From contig OZ038422.1 of the NCBI GenBank assembly GCA_964036155.1, positions 47,763,201 through 47,827,200 on the forward strand: a DNA stretch of 64,000 bases, in the 5' to 3' direction. Shown here in pieces: positions 28,651 to 44,500 of this stretch. This DNA comes from Diploscapter coronatus (lineage: Eukaryota > Nematoda > Chromadorea > Rhabditida > Rhabditidae). The position numbers were made by a program, and so were the translations under genes. Under the pieces are notes generated by a model. That model searched no databases and was not told the origin of the DNA. It saw only the letters and a program-made list of their open reading frames with translations. Numbering within the stretch: position 1 is the first letter of the stretch; every line of letters starts with the position of its first letter.

Positions 28651-29389
28651 ATCGAGGTTAGAGACCGGTAAAATTCGCCAACTAAATTTTCCATGATTTG
28701 TAAATTTCGCCAATTTTATTTTCCTTTTCTAGTCAAAAATGAGCAATTTGTAAATTTCGTTACCTTCTTTACCCATATTTAAGTGCATATGGCGATGTAG
28801 GAAGGATATCTTTTCACATACTATTTCGTAGGTAACGAATTATTCAGGTTGCCCAAAAATTCGGTGAACGTTACAAAGAATAAAGGTAAATTTTACAAGC
28901 GGCATGCTAGACCGACGTTAGTTGATTTTGATTCACTTAACGCATTAGTGTTTACACGAAAATGTCTTCTTATCACCATCCCTCCCTTATCAATTAGGAA
29001 CGTTCATTTAAGACTAGGTAAACTCTAACACTTCGTGAACACTTTGTTGGTTATTTAATTATCAATTGTTCCGTCAATTTAAGACGTTTTTCTAGGCCAT
29101 TCCCAAATGAATTCAAATTAAGAAAATGCTTTTTAGACTAAATTTGATTTTTTATTGTTCTTTTCAAGAAAATATCTATTTTCATATACTCGAATATAAT
29201 TTTAAGAAAACTACTTATTTTCCTTAAGAATGATATGAATTTACGGTGCCCTGCGCAAATTTGTTTATTATTTTGTCGTTTTCATATTTTCAGGCTCATT
29301 ATAATTATTTCATTTCGCTAATATCCGGCGCTCATTATGAAATTTGCTCAGGAAACACATCTTATTGTCGTCTTTCATTCTTTCGAGTT

Positions 29390-29660
29390 ACCGTAACCCG
29401 GCGCGCTTAATCATTCCGCTAAGCGCCCTCTAACGCTTTCTCCCAAAGTGGGCGGGGAGAGTCAGCCGGATATCTCTCGCTCAATGCATAAGGATAGGAG
29501 TTCAAACTGTCGCGGATACGGCAAGCAATGAAGATTAAGATAATGGAAGAGGGCGTGACCAGTCATCATACAGGCAATTAGGAGCGAATTTAACAAGCAT
29601 TACAAACAAGAGGTGGAGCTTAGGTGAATCGCGGATAATCTCTAAGATTTCTGACTTCAA
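29390..29660. promoter_or_regulatory. GC-rich candidate promoter of the HMX gene
   Basis: This block, ending about 380 nt before the HMX start codon, is clearly less AT-rich than its surroundings. It carries GTGGGCGGGGAG (an SP/KLF-type GC box) near 29448, GGGCGTGACC near 29553, and paired AAGCGCC and GGCGCGC words near 29400-29430. No coding frame or splice pattern is visible. Promoter assignment rests on position and composition only. Confidence 0.35.
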
Positions 29661-30039
29661 AGATTATCACACATAATTTCATCAGCGGGAAATTACCTCT
29701 GTTAAATGTCTCTTGTATATTTTTCGTTTTTTATCAAGTGCCCTGCAAAGATTATTTTTTAAAGAATATTGCTTCTTACATTAAACTATTTACAACATAT
29801 CCAAACTTCTTTAAATCTATGTCCTTGCAATACGCTATTTTTAGATACAACAAATGGAATCTAAATATAACCTATCGTTTCATATATCCATTACCTTCTA
29901 AACATTGCAAATATTGAATTGAATTCATCTAATAGATTTGATCAGCTGTTTTTGACTTATCATTCTTTATAATCAGCATTTCATATATTCGAAACTTTGA
30001 AACATACTCGTTCCGACCTGAAACATTCAATTTGCAGCG

Positions 30040-33000
30040 ATGTCCGACTCGAATGGCCAACTCTCATCGAACAGTCCCCTGTCTCTAGTCAGTTCTAAAT
30101 CTTCCGAGGTCAAATCAGAAAGCTCTCCCAAACTTATCCAGGACTTGCCCAAGACCGCCACGAAATTCAACATCCTTGACCTAATCGATACCGAGAATAA
30201 GCCGTATGTTATTTTTGAATCATTACATGATAAAGTACACGGTAGTAAACCTAATTTTACTATAACATCGAACTTTGGAAGTAGAAAGATTAGAGTTCGA
30301 GAAAAGTTGATTTTAGGCACAACTCACCCTCATCATCAACATCTTCCGATGGCGTTTCGGTATCCGATCCTGGAATTGCCCCTCTGGCGATGTTAGACCC
30401 CAGACTAGCAATACCGCAGTTGGCTGCGTTCTTTCAGGTATTTTTCAAGTTCTTTTTAGGATGTTTATATTTTTCCTTTTCTATCTACCTTGTAGTATTC
30501 TTGAGAAAATTACAAAAGAATCTTTTTCCCCGATAAGTTTATATTTAGAGTAAACGATGAAACAACTTGTTTTCAATAAAAGCATCAATCTTATTTTGAT
30601 TAGCGCTTTTAAGAAAGTAATTGGCTTGGCTAAACCCTACTTTTCTAAGGTTTTTGACCAATACGATATATCATAAATAGGGTTCTTTAGAGTAGAATCT
30701 CAGAGCTTTAATATTTCTCTAGATTATTGTTCACTTGAGAAGATCTTGTTTCTAGGCTTTGTATCTTGAATTTTCAATCTTAAGAGGTTTAGATTCTATG
30801 CAAAAATTAGGATAACTTGTGATTTTCTCTCAAAATTCTCGCCACTTCTATCTATCCCGCGGGCGAATTTTGAGTTTTTATTCAATTTTTTCTTATTAAA
30901 ACTCGACTTTTTGCAAACTTTTTGCACTTTTTCATAATTGGCACTCTTAGTAGGAAGTTTTAGAAACGCTCGAGATCTTTTTAAATGAAAATTTAAGATG
31001 AAATATGATAAAAGTCGAATTTTATGAGTTTAAAAGAATATCTTCGATGTAATGGCAGATTGATTCAGAATTTGATCGGACTTTACTTTGAAAATATTGA
31101 AACATAACTTAAAAGTATTAAGTTCTATTTCATAAAATTCATTTCATCTCATCAAATTTCGAGGGTCAAGTGTTTAATAATCGTAATGATGACAACTAAC
31201 ATCAAACTAAAGTATACTCAAAGTTGTTATTTGAAGAGTGATACCAAATCTAATGATTTCAGCAAAACTTCGGTCCCGCGATGTTAGCCAATTCCCAAAT
31301 GTTAGCGGCTGCATCTTCCGGGGCGAACCTGGCCAACTTCTCATTCGCGCCTTGGATGAACTTCCCCGCTCCAGGTATACTGTAATCGACAATCAAATTA
31401 TCGGACAACTAGGAAACAACTCAACTTTTTGACAATACGAATTATAATTGACGAGAAAATTTTCTTCTTAGCCAAATTTATATGTACTTATCCAATAACC
31501 TTAAAAAATCGTTATCAAAAAGTTATCACGGTTTAATCTAATTGCTAAAATTGCAGGTCCTATTCTACACGCCACCTTTCACCAGAATGCAGAACCGCTG
31601 AAGGACGGAGAAAATGATGGGGGTGAGTTTTTGATTTAAAAATTATAACAAGTCTTATCCTCTATGTTGGGTACGTAAAACTCATATCTAAAAAGTCTGA
31701 TAAGCTATTTGAACATGAAAGCTTTTTTGAACTATCATTAAAGTTTCTTACTTCATCATGATATTTTTAAACAGTCCTTTTCACTCGTAATTTAAAATTA
31801 CTGATCAAGTCTATTGTGACTCTCGTGATCTGACAATATACTATCAAAATCCTTAGAAGATCTCAAATTTTCTAAGTTCGTCCTCATTATGCCCATTAAA
31901 ATTAGCATATTGTGACCTTTATTCTCAAAAATCAAAGTGCTACCCGCGCACAAAAAACTCCTAAAAAGCATTAAGAAATCATCCTTGAGGCGAGTGTCGG
32001 ATTACTGTATCTATTAGAATAAGGGCAACTCTTTAGTCTTTGAAAGGAAGACATATCGCTTATAGGGCCAAACAAAGAGAAGGATATGCCCAAATTAGAA
32101 GGACCAAAAGTGCGAAAATCCAAAGAAATCCCATTATTCTAAGGCTATTTTACCATGTGTCAGACATATTAGGGACTGAGAAGATGGGAAAATATTGGGA
32201 TGTTTAGGGACGAGATGAGGTTAACCGGAAATTAGACATAGACTATATTTTCGAACTTTTATGCGAATAAAATGAGAAGGTCAAATTTTTTACAGAATGT
32301 TGAGTGATCGAAAAGTTCAAAACTTGTCAGATCATATCTTATATTTAAACAAATATCTTTATGTTAGATGGCCCAAAATCAATTGAAAATTAATCATTCA
32401 AAGAATCACTAAAACTTTGGAAATATTCTCAAAAATCCTTTCTTGAACCTAACCGACAAAGTCAAATCGTGTTGTTCTTAGTTTAATTATCCATAATGGG
32501 ATTTCTTTAGATGCGAAAGGAATAAAGGATAAATCAGATAAAGATCAGTCTTATTTTGGGAGCAGATCTGAACTCCCACCGGGCAATTAGTGCATTGTAC
32601 CTAAAGGCAAAAGGAGTGCCGGTATTAGATTAAGAGAAATAAAAAGGAAGGCCCGTTTGTTGTCTTTTGGTTATGAAACAATACCTTTATTCTTATATGG
32701 TCTTTAAGGTGCACAGATGCGCAAAAGCATATTGTCTTGGCTTGGAAATCGAAGAAATTAGAAAAATGTGGCATTATTAGAAAAAAATGATATTTTAATT
32801 ATATCTTCTTAAAATTATCATTAGATTAAGATATCTTCAGATCGACTTTATTCCTATCAGGAGATCTTATAGCTTTCCATTTTTAGGGATTTTTAGAAGG
32901 TCGCCGAAATTGAAATTAAAATCTAATTCACTTTCATTTTTCACATCCATCAAAATGCGCTAATTTTAGCGAAACGGCGTAATTTTGATCAACGTCGCTT

Positions 33001-35948
33001 GGGGAAATCATGAAATCATTTTTAGTGTGTAGGGCTTTTAGAGGTATGCGTTAAAGCATCTTGAGGGCGCTTTTAGTTGAACGTGAATTGGCTCCATTAG
33101 GATATGGAGAAATAGCGAGGGGATTTGAGAGAAAGAGCGAGACGGAGAAAGATAAAATCACCTCGAACGCGCTTGAAATACCGCGTACTGCAAAAAAGTG
33201 ACATTCAATTTTATTAGGGCTAAAGGATTTCACCAATTAGATATATCTTAGGAATTAAGGGGGCATTTACCGTAACCCTAGGGAAAATCCATTAAAAGGA
33301 AAAATAATATTTTTTAGGAATTTCAAACGTATTTTTTAAAGAAATTTGCAACATAAGTGATTCTGTTCTTCTTGAAAGATAGGTTATTTTGTAATTTTTT
33401 GAAAGAATGATTTTCTCGAAATGATATTTTATCCGGTAAATAATTAATCCCGATTACCGTATCTTCACATGTCATTATTTAGATTTATTCATCCATATAA
33501 AGGCTCTGAGCAACCAGTGTAAGGATATATTAACAATGGGGGATAAAATATGGATATATCAAAGCCAAGAAGAAGAGTCAAGCTTATTGCGCTAATTAAC
33601 ACATGAGCCGGATATCTTGAGGTTGCGGTTTTGCGGGAGAGAAATAGTATAGAAAATATAGGGGAAAGACTTGGAGGAAGAGAAAAATAAGAGGGAAGAA
33701 GATAGGAAGAAAGAGAAATAGTATTAATTTCGAGGAGAATGAAGAAGAAACAAATTACGTGATCTCCCTAATTGGTGGCTGTCAAAGCATTGTCATCTCA
33801 GATGCAGCATTAAGCAAATAACTATTTTTCTTCCTCTCTCTTCGAAACCATATGCTATTTCTCCTAGATTAGCTTTTCTCGGGATTAAAGTAAATGATAT
33901 TCGTGAAGACAGGAAGAATACATGCTGTGAGCAAGTTTGAATGAGCACAATAGATGGAGGTTAATCAACAGTAATACAACAACATGTTTGAATTAAGCCT
34001 ATTTGATAGGCTTCCAACAAATAGGTTTACAATTATTGAACAGAATCATTAATCGACTAATTTCTCTAGGCATAATTAGTATGAAGTAAAACAGGCAACG
34101 ACTTTATGAATCATTTCAGGTTTCGATACCACTCCCAATGGTACCCAGAATGGTAAGAAGGACCCATCGCTGTCCCAAATGGTACAACAAATGGGTCAGG
34201 AGCCAAATGAGACTTCTGAAGGAACGCGGAACTCGGTCGGTGGTAGCCCTCTCGAATCAGACGCCGAGGAGGATGATGAAACTGGTGGGCTACCAAAATT
34301 TTATACCAGTTGGCTTTTGGAAATTAAAATAACCGCCTTGTAAAATTGATCAAATTTATTTTGTTGGGCAAAAATAACAACTTTATCTATATTTATAAGA
34401 AATTCTATGTGGAAAATGACATATTTTAGAACTTTATGAAAATGGGGAAATTCAACAATTTTCGAAAATCCCAATTTAGCTTACTTTTTTTCTTTTCGAA
34501 ACGTGTCTATTTACTCTCTAGCCGGGGCGTTTGCAGCGAATGTGAAAAATCGATCGCCAGCGCTATTTCTCATTTCTCTTTTGAGGACGAGAGAATAGAG
34601 GAGAGACTCTCCCCCCTTTCTACCAGGCCCTTATAGCTCAGGGGCAGAGCGCTGCACTTGTATTGACTACGAGGTGATCGTGACAATGTCATGCAGCGGT
34701 CTTCAGTTCAATTCTGAATGGGGGCAGTATTTTTGCCGATTTTTGCCAAATTATACCTAGAAAATATTTGACCTTTCCACCCACAGGATGACCTAGAACA
34801 AAGGTTTTATCATAGGGACATTTTTAATTTCAAAATACAAATTTGAGCAGCAAGAGTGAATATTTTGTTGAAGACTAGCTTTTTAGGGATATTCTTAGGG
34901 GTTTCCAAACCGGCTATAAAATGATTAAGATTGAAAATAAAAATGACGAATTCTGATTTAGCAGAGCCCAGAGGTAGCGACGATGACGCAAACAACGCCG
35001 ATCAATCCCTGCAGAGAAAGAAGAAAACTCGCACTGTGTTTAGCCGACACCAGGTAAAAGGCGCTGGAAAAAATAAATTAATAAATAAAACAAATTTAGG
35101 TCTCCCAATTGGAAACGATGTTCGAGATGAAACGATACCTGACGAGCCAGGAAAGGGCTCAGATGGCTCAGAGACTGCAGTTGACTGAGACGCAGGTATA
35201 CCTGAATTGTACCTGAGCTAAAATCAATAAGATTAGGAAGAATTAGTAATTTTTGAAGAAAAGTCAATATATTTTAGTGGAACGTGAATAAATTTTAGGT
35301 AAAAATTTGGTGGCAAAATCGACGGAACAAGTTCAAGCGGCAAGCGGCGACGGACGACCAGACCAATAGCCTTCAACTACATAGGGCGAATCTGTTCATC
35401 AACAGCCAGCCACAGATCGGATCGAATCAAGGACAAAATGACAGACAACAGGCATTGCCCATTCCATCACCGTAAGGATTTTGAGGAATATATGAAATTT
35501 TTGGATATAATGGGTTTCACATTGAATATTCTAAAAGTGTAAAGTTAGGCTTATGCTTTTCGTATATGAAGAGTTAAGATAGAGGTTTTGATGATATACG
35601 AAATCTTGAGATGTAGAGAAGTTGTATTTTTGAAAGGCGCGTAGATAATATGATGATTTTCACATCTGAATCGATAAGATAGATGTTAGGGAAAGAAAGA
35701 TAAAAGTATACGTTCCAAATTAGGTCAGGCCTTATCAAATTGACCGTTCCAATGATCAAATATTAGAGCAGCTATGAATACAGAATGAAGAAAATGTAAA
35801 AATTAGCAAATATTTTAAATTTAGATTGCTACCACCCGGCTCTCTACCTTCGGGAGTGAATATTCGGAACTTCCTTCCAGCACCGTTAGATGTGGCCACC
35901 GCTACGAGACTTCTGCTTGGGCAGTACGGAAATTTCCCGGCTATTTAA
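30040..35948 (+). CDS. mls-2: HMX-family homeodomain transcription factor (MLS-2-like)
   Basis: HMX proteins are nuclear DNA-binding regulators; C. elegans MLS-2 acts in mesodermal and neuronal/glial fate. Exons: 30040-30203, 30317-30437, 31263-31374, 31557-31622, 34120-34284, 34962-35053, 35100-35195, 35299-35471, 35825-35948. All join in frame, giving 370 residues. The homeodomain is at about 229-288: KKKTRTVFSRHQ at its start, the HMX-typical MKRYLT in helix 2, and a recognition helix ending WWQNRRNKFKRQ. N51 and R53 are intact. Introns fall after homeodomain residues 12 and 44, the latter a classic site. An acidic stretch (ESDAEEDDET) precedes it. An early FNILDLI resembles the eh1 repressor motif. 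The ATG lies 2 nt after a TTTGCAG acceptor-like site. A poly(A) signal is at 36451. Odd: vertebrate HMX has WFQNRRNKWKRQ, so two aromatics are exchanged. The gene symbol is by family, not proven orthology. Confidence 0.88.
31623..34119 (+). other. Large intron 4 of the HMX gene
   Basis: This 2.5-kb intron has no coding exon that I can see. It contains two AATTAGCGC motif copies (32957, where CGCTAA and TTAGCG face each other across TT, and 33589). It also has a strongly purine-rich stretch at about 33655-33745. It is a good candidate for intronic enhancer DNA. Confidence 0.5.
34627..34726 (+). tRNA. tRNA-Thr (anticodon TGT) with a 28-nt intron
   Basis: A full cloverleaf can be drawn. Acceptor GCCCTTA (34627-34633) pairs with TGGGGGC (34719-34725), with two G-U pairs and discriminator A at 34726. 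The D stem is GCTC/GAGC (34636-34639, 34647-34650). The anticodon stem is CTGCA (34652-34656) with TGCAG (34692-34696). The T arm is TTCAG-TTCAATT-CTGAA. Anticodon TGT is at 34659-34661, which reads ACA (Thr). A 28-nt insertion (34663-34690) starts one base 3' of the anticodon, the canonical tRNA intron position. It lies inside intron 5 of the HMX gene, same strand. B box GTTCAATTC is good, so it is probably transcribed by RNA polymerase III. Confidence 0.85.
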
Positions 35949-37890
35949 AATGTTAATTTTCTACCTTCGACTATTTTTCTCTTTATTATACATTTTATCT
36001 CATATTCCAAAAATTTGAGTACTTTCCTTCTTTTCCATTTTTGATATTGTAAAAAAAAACTGATCTTCATAATTTCTTGCCGAAACCTTTACAAAATTAT
36101 TCGATCTTTACATGTTAAAACTGCATATCTATCATCTAAAAATGGCATGTTTTTAATTTTCTGATAGCTAAGGTAATGCTTATCTGTAATCTCTTTTCTT
36201 GTTCTTTACTTACAAACAGCTCTTTCATTTTCTTTTCAGTGTTGCTGTATTTCTTTCCACGCATATTGTTGTATTGGTGTACTTCGGACTTGGAAAACTC
36301 CTAGTCAATTTATTCTTGAGTTGAAAGCAACTTAGGGCTGACAATTTCAGCTGTTTTGAAGAAGAAATTGTGAAAATTTGTGCAACTAACTATAACTTAT
36401 TACACTGTATGATTTATTTATCGAATACCGTATACTCGTTTCGAAATTCGAATAAAATATTTTATTTTCAAGAAACTCGACCAAAGAGTGTACCCTAACA
36501 AGTGGAATCTCTACATCTTTTTGTTATCTCAGATTTACTTGATCTTTCTCAATACCTGCTCATACCAAGAGAGGTCTATGAATAGACAAAAATAGCCATT
36601 GGCGTTCATTCTATAATCAACCATCCCTGCACATTTTCTCGTCTGACCATATTCTTTAAATTTCCCTAGGTATGCCAATTTTCCGATATCGTATCTTAAT
36701 ATTATGCCTACCTAAACTGAACCCTTTGACTATCTAAATTGGTCAGTCTCAACTGAATTATGAACTATTAACAATATCTAGTATTAACGCGTTTTGAACC
36801 ATTCAGTTCTCCAGAATCTCATAAGCCAATTAAATATATTTTTTCTAAGAAAATGAGATATTTAGAGCACATTCAAAAAATACATCTGATAGGTAGCAGC
36901 ACTTTGATATAGAGCTGATATCTAAACCAACGAACGATGGAAAAGGTATCAAGTCTTTTTTATTTAAATATAATCAGGTGAAACTTGAATCTAGAGGAAT
37001 ATTCAAGATTTGGCATCAAGAAATGTGTTCAATGTTCTGGCTCATATACTTCAGATCGAGACACTGGAATATAATTGGAAGAATACTATCTTATTACTAT
37101 TATTTCAACAAGAACTAACAAGGAATATAGCGCTCATATTCCTGAACTAACGAAATTCATTTTATAAGCATTTGAAATGAGTTGTGAGATGTAAGCAGTA
37201 CCACGTTTTGTTTATTATTTATAAATTAGCGTATTTGCCAATTTTAGTATATTTTTGAATAAAAATTTCTTTATTGCTGAAAGATTTCGAAAATCTTTTA
37301 AAATTCACAATCACGAAAAATTACGTATATCACTTGCTCTAGTTTCATGGAATTTCACTACCGTAAGACCTAGTTTTCGATTCAAGATTCAAAATTGTGG
37401 GCCCAAAAATTAACAAACATGAATAAAATTAACTGGAATGTTCCTAAAATCACTCAAACTTGCATGATTTTTCAAAATAAATTTTGAAAATCTCGAAAAA
37501 ATGGGCCAAGGATAAAAATTCTCAATACTTCTAATTTACACTACTTTAAAAATATCAATAATTTGGTGACTTTTTGGAGAGAATGTTCAATTTGTTCAAG
37601 TGAAAGCGAGAATGAGAATTTTGGGTGTGCGATAAAATAAAAATAAAATGGGAGAAGTTTTCAATCTAAAACTCATGGGATAAGGTTTAAATTGAGACAC
37701 AAAATACCGTATTTTCTAAAAATTCCAGGAAAATTGATATTTTGCACCTCACAATAAAAATATGATTCTTTAAAAAAAAGCGCTGAAACTTCAAAATTAC
37801 TGCAGACTTTTCTCTCATACTATAATGTTCTTTTTCAAAAATGAAAAATTAGAATATACTGTATTCTAAGAATTACAGTAATCCCCATAT
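35949..37890. other. Convergent intergenic region between the HMX gene and vha-12
   Basis: AATAAA at 36451-36456 is a likely HMX poly(A) signal, for a 3' UTR of about 500 nt. For the minus-strand vha-12, the nearest canonical signal I saw is AATAAA on the minus strand at 37270-37275, about 600 nt past the stop codon. No gene was found between them. Confidence 0.55.
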
Positions 37891-41525
<3,635 letters not shown>

Positions 41526-41542
41526 GTTTTTGCCGAATTTAC

Positions 41543-44500
41543 CTGCAAAAATCAATCATTGCTCGATGTTAGCATGTAAAATCAACTAAAGGAGAAAACG
41601 AACAATGAAAATAACGACTTTCGCAAGTTGCATTGAGTTTGAATGGCAGAATTAGGGTTTTCACAGGGAAATAGCGGGAAGAATAGGTACATCGATAATC
41701 AGTCGATGTTTATGATATAAAATGATAAAGGAATTTGATGAAGATAAAAGTTAAGAAATAATTGAAAAATGAATGAATGAAAATTAGTTTTCGATTGTCG
41801 GAATCGGCCACTCGCTCGTTGTTGGTCTTTTGCCTCTATTTCTCTCTGCCGATATTTAACGAGACGCAAATTGTAAAATCAGGACAACTTATTGAAAAGG
41901 GTAAGAATAACATAGAGGAAGGGAAAAATGTAGGAAAATCTTTAAAAAATTCGAAAGGGACAATATTAAATTTAAAAGACACAGTATACTTACGGATAGA
42001 ATAAAGGTGGATTTCACATAATGAAGATGAATTTGCTAATTGAGAAGGGACAGAGCATAGCGGAAATGAAAAACTGGAGAAATTGTAGTTTTTGAAAAGG
42101 AAATGATAAGCGAATAATGAATATGGCAAATTTTAAGAGTAAAAGCTGACTTCATGAAAGATTTATTAGGAAAGGCCACTAAGAAGCTTCGGAGAATATA
42201 ATATAAGATATGTAAGACATAAATAAATATTGAAATTTCGGAAATATTGCAACCTAGTCAGCTCCCAAGTGTTAATTATAACGAGAAAAATGCGTTCGGA
42301 GCAGCGAAAAACCTATGTAGAAGCGAAATTGGGTCCTTGATATACAGTGGCGAGCAAAAGTTTGGCATCATCCAAATTATTTTCGAAAAATCGTCGCCAG
42401 TTCGGCCAGAAGCATCGGAATCAGATTTCCTTCGGCACACAAGTAGCCTACCGTAGGACATGCTTGTGTGTCAATTTTTCTGGTGAATTCAAATTTGAAA
42501 TATGTCACACCTTTGAAGATCCCAATCATACATCAAGTATAAAGTACAATTATTCGTGATAACTTGGAAATTTTATTACACTTTACCTTTGCACTTTCAT
42601 TGATTATGCTAATTACCAAACTCTTGTAGGGTCTAACGCCTTTTTCGCCTAACTTTGCCCGATTACCCCACCGTGTTTCATGTATTCACAAATCCGGTTT
42701 AGTGTATTTATCACTCTGTTTTCTTTTCGCCTATTTTAATCTCTCTATTTCTACTACCCTATCTCTCTGTTAATCATTCATTATTTTTCTTTTGTTTGTT
42801 TCTCTGCACTCTCTCGTTTCCTGTGGGGTTTTCATAATTTGTCTTTTGCCCTATAAGCATCATCATAATATCAACGATTTATCAATGAGAACATCTTTTG
42901 ATTATCTTTGAAGATTAGACGATTTCAGTGAGTTTTATATCTTTAATTTATTATTTATCGCTTCACTTTGATGGATTTTTAGATGTTTCAAGATTTTCCA
43001 GATCTAATACTCATCTAAAATGCTCAATTTGCGGGTATATCCGTATCATCTATAAATATCCTATTTTTAAGCGAAGATCAAGCTTTTGATTATTATTATT
43101 ATTAAAATAGTCACGTTATCTTGCTATCAGTTACGAATTACTTCTCTCAATCACAAATAAGAAACTCGAAAATTTCGGTTTAAAATCATGACTTCACTTT
43201 TTTCGCAGTGATGACTTTTTAATGAGGAGTCATCAAATTAACGACTTGGGACTAAATTTGGCATTTTGACCATAATTTGATTATAGTTGCGCATAATTGT
43301 AAGCAAATATTTGTGTAGGCTGTACCATATAAAATTGGATCAAACTTTACCCCTGCAAATTTTTTATCATTAATTTTATACAGTATATACAGTTCTTTGA
43401 GAATATATATTCTGTAAAATTCGATATTATTTGCATAGGGCACTGCACTGTTGTTTACAGATATATCGTGTTACTGTATTTCCATTTCGATAATATAATA
43501 TTCAAATTCGTAACATTCCTTCTTTAGATACGATGCAGATACTTTCTTACCTAGAAATATATTTTGCTCATAATGGTATATATTGATAATATTTCATAGC
43601 TTTTTCCTATCATTATTTAATAAAAATACTAAAAATTGCTGAAGTTTAATTTCGTGTTTTATGGTCAGCTATTTTATCCGAACTTTGTAACCTACTCTGG
43701 CTAATAAGTATACTTATTATTACGTTTAACTTACTACCTTTATTAGTTACCTATTTTCTTGCATAATTGAAATATCATAATTAACGTTTTTTCCTATGCG
43801 AAAATATATGACTAATCCTGACATATATGACAGAAAGTCCGTCATGTTTATTATTTTGATGAAACACTCTAAAAAGTTATGAACTCGGGTTATCAACAAA
43901 TTTGCAGACCCACTTCCATATAAAACACAGATTGAACTCACTTCTTATCAGATATATAAAAATATTAGTAACCTCTTATTTTTCTAGTCTATATTTAAGG
44001 TTAGGTAGAATTTTATATCATTACTTCTATCTATATAAAATATGTTTATTTTAATTAAAAATATTGCGAGTATTGGCTTATTCTCATGCTATTTTGCACG
44101 AAATATTATCCTAAAATGCGCGTTTAGTCGTATATTCCTTAGAAAAGTATGTGATGCGCCATTTAGTCTCTAATTTTACTCGATTTTTCTTCGTCTTCGC
44201 TTAATTCTTCTGATACCGAACAATATGTATTTTAGTCTCGAATAAAATATGAGAAAGACCATTTCTTCCAAGGAATGTCAATCTCTTACTCATTTTTCAT
44301 CTATTATATTAAAGAAAAGTGTCATTATGTTTTGATTTCTGTATCTTTACCGTTTTTATTATATAAAAAATTGTCAAAGACCTTGTAACTGTCCCTTTCG
44401 ATAGGTGGGTTTTTTGCTGCATTTTAACTTTAGACGAAAAATGTGAACCCATAAATTGACGCGAAGGCTCTTCGCAGGTTTTGATTCAAATCATTCGAAA

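Larger units (their letters stand above)
23913..30036. other. Six-kilobase gene-free region upstream of the HMX homeobox gene
   Basis: No exon-like frames with splice partners were found. The region holds the astacin poly(A) signal (AATAAA at 24068-24073), a near-perfect hairpin (24355-24387), several TTAATTA-rich patches (25030-25130, 27480-27910) and copies of AATTAGCGC. It also has a 21-bp direct repeat (28510 and 28630) and a GC-rich block at 29390-29660. The size and content suggest long-range control DNA of the downstream developmental regulator rather than an unannotated gene. Confidence 0.55.
25483..33597. promoter_or_regulatory. Recurrent AATTAGCGC motif around the HMX gene
   Basis: The 9-mer AATTAGCGC or its complement GCGCTAATT occurs at 25483, 27516, 27791 (as the perfect palindrome AATTAGCGCTAATT), 28609, 32957 and 33589. 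An 8-base version occurs at 30599 and one copy lies outside at 17566. At this base composition a 9-mer with four G/C bases should appear far less than once in 8 kb. It combines a homeodomain-like TAATT core with GCGC. The function is unknown; I infer a regulatory site. Confidence 0.45.
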
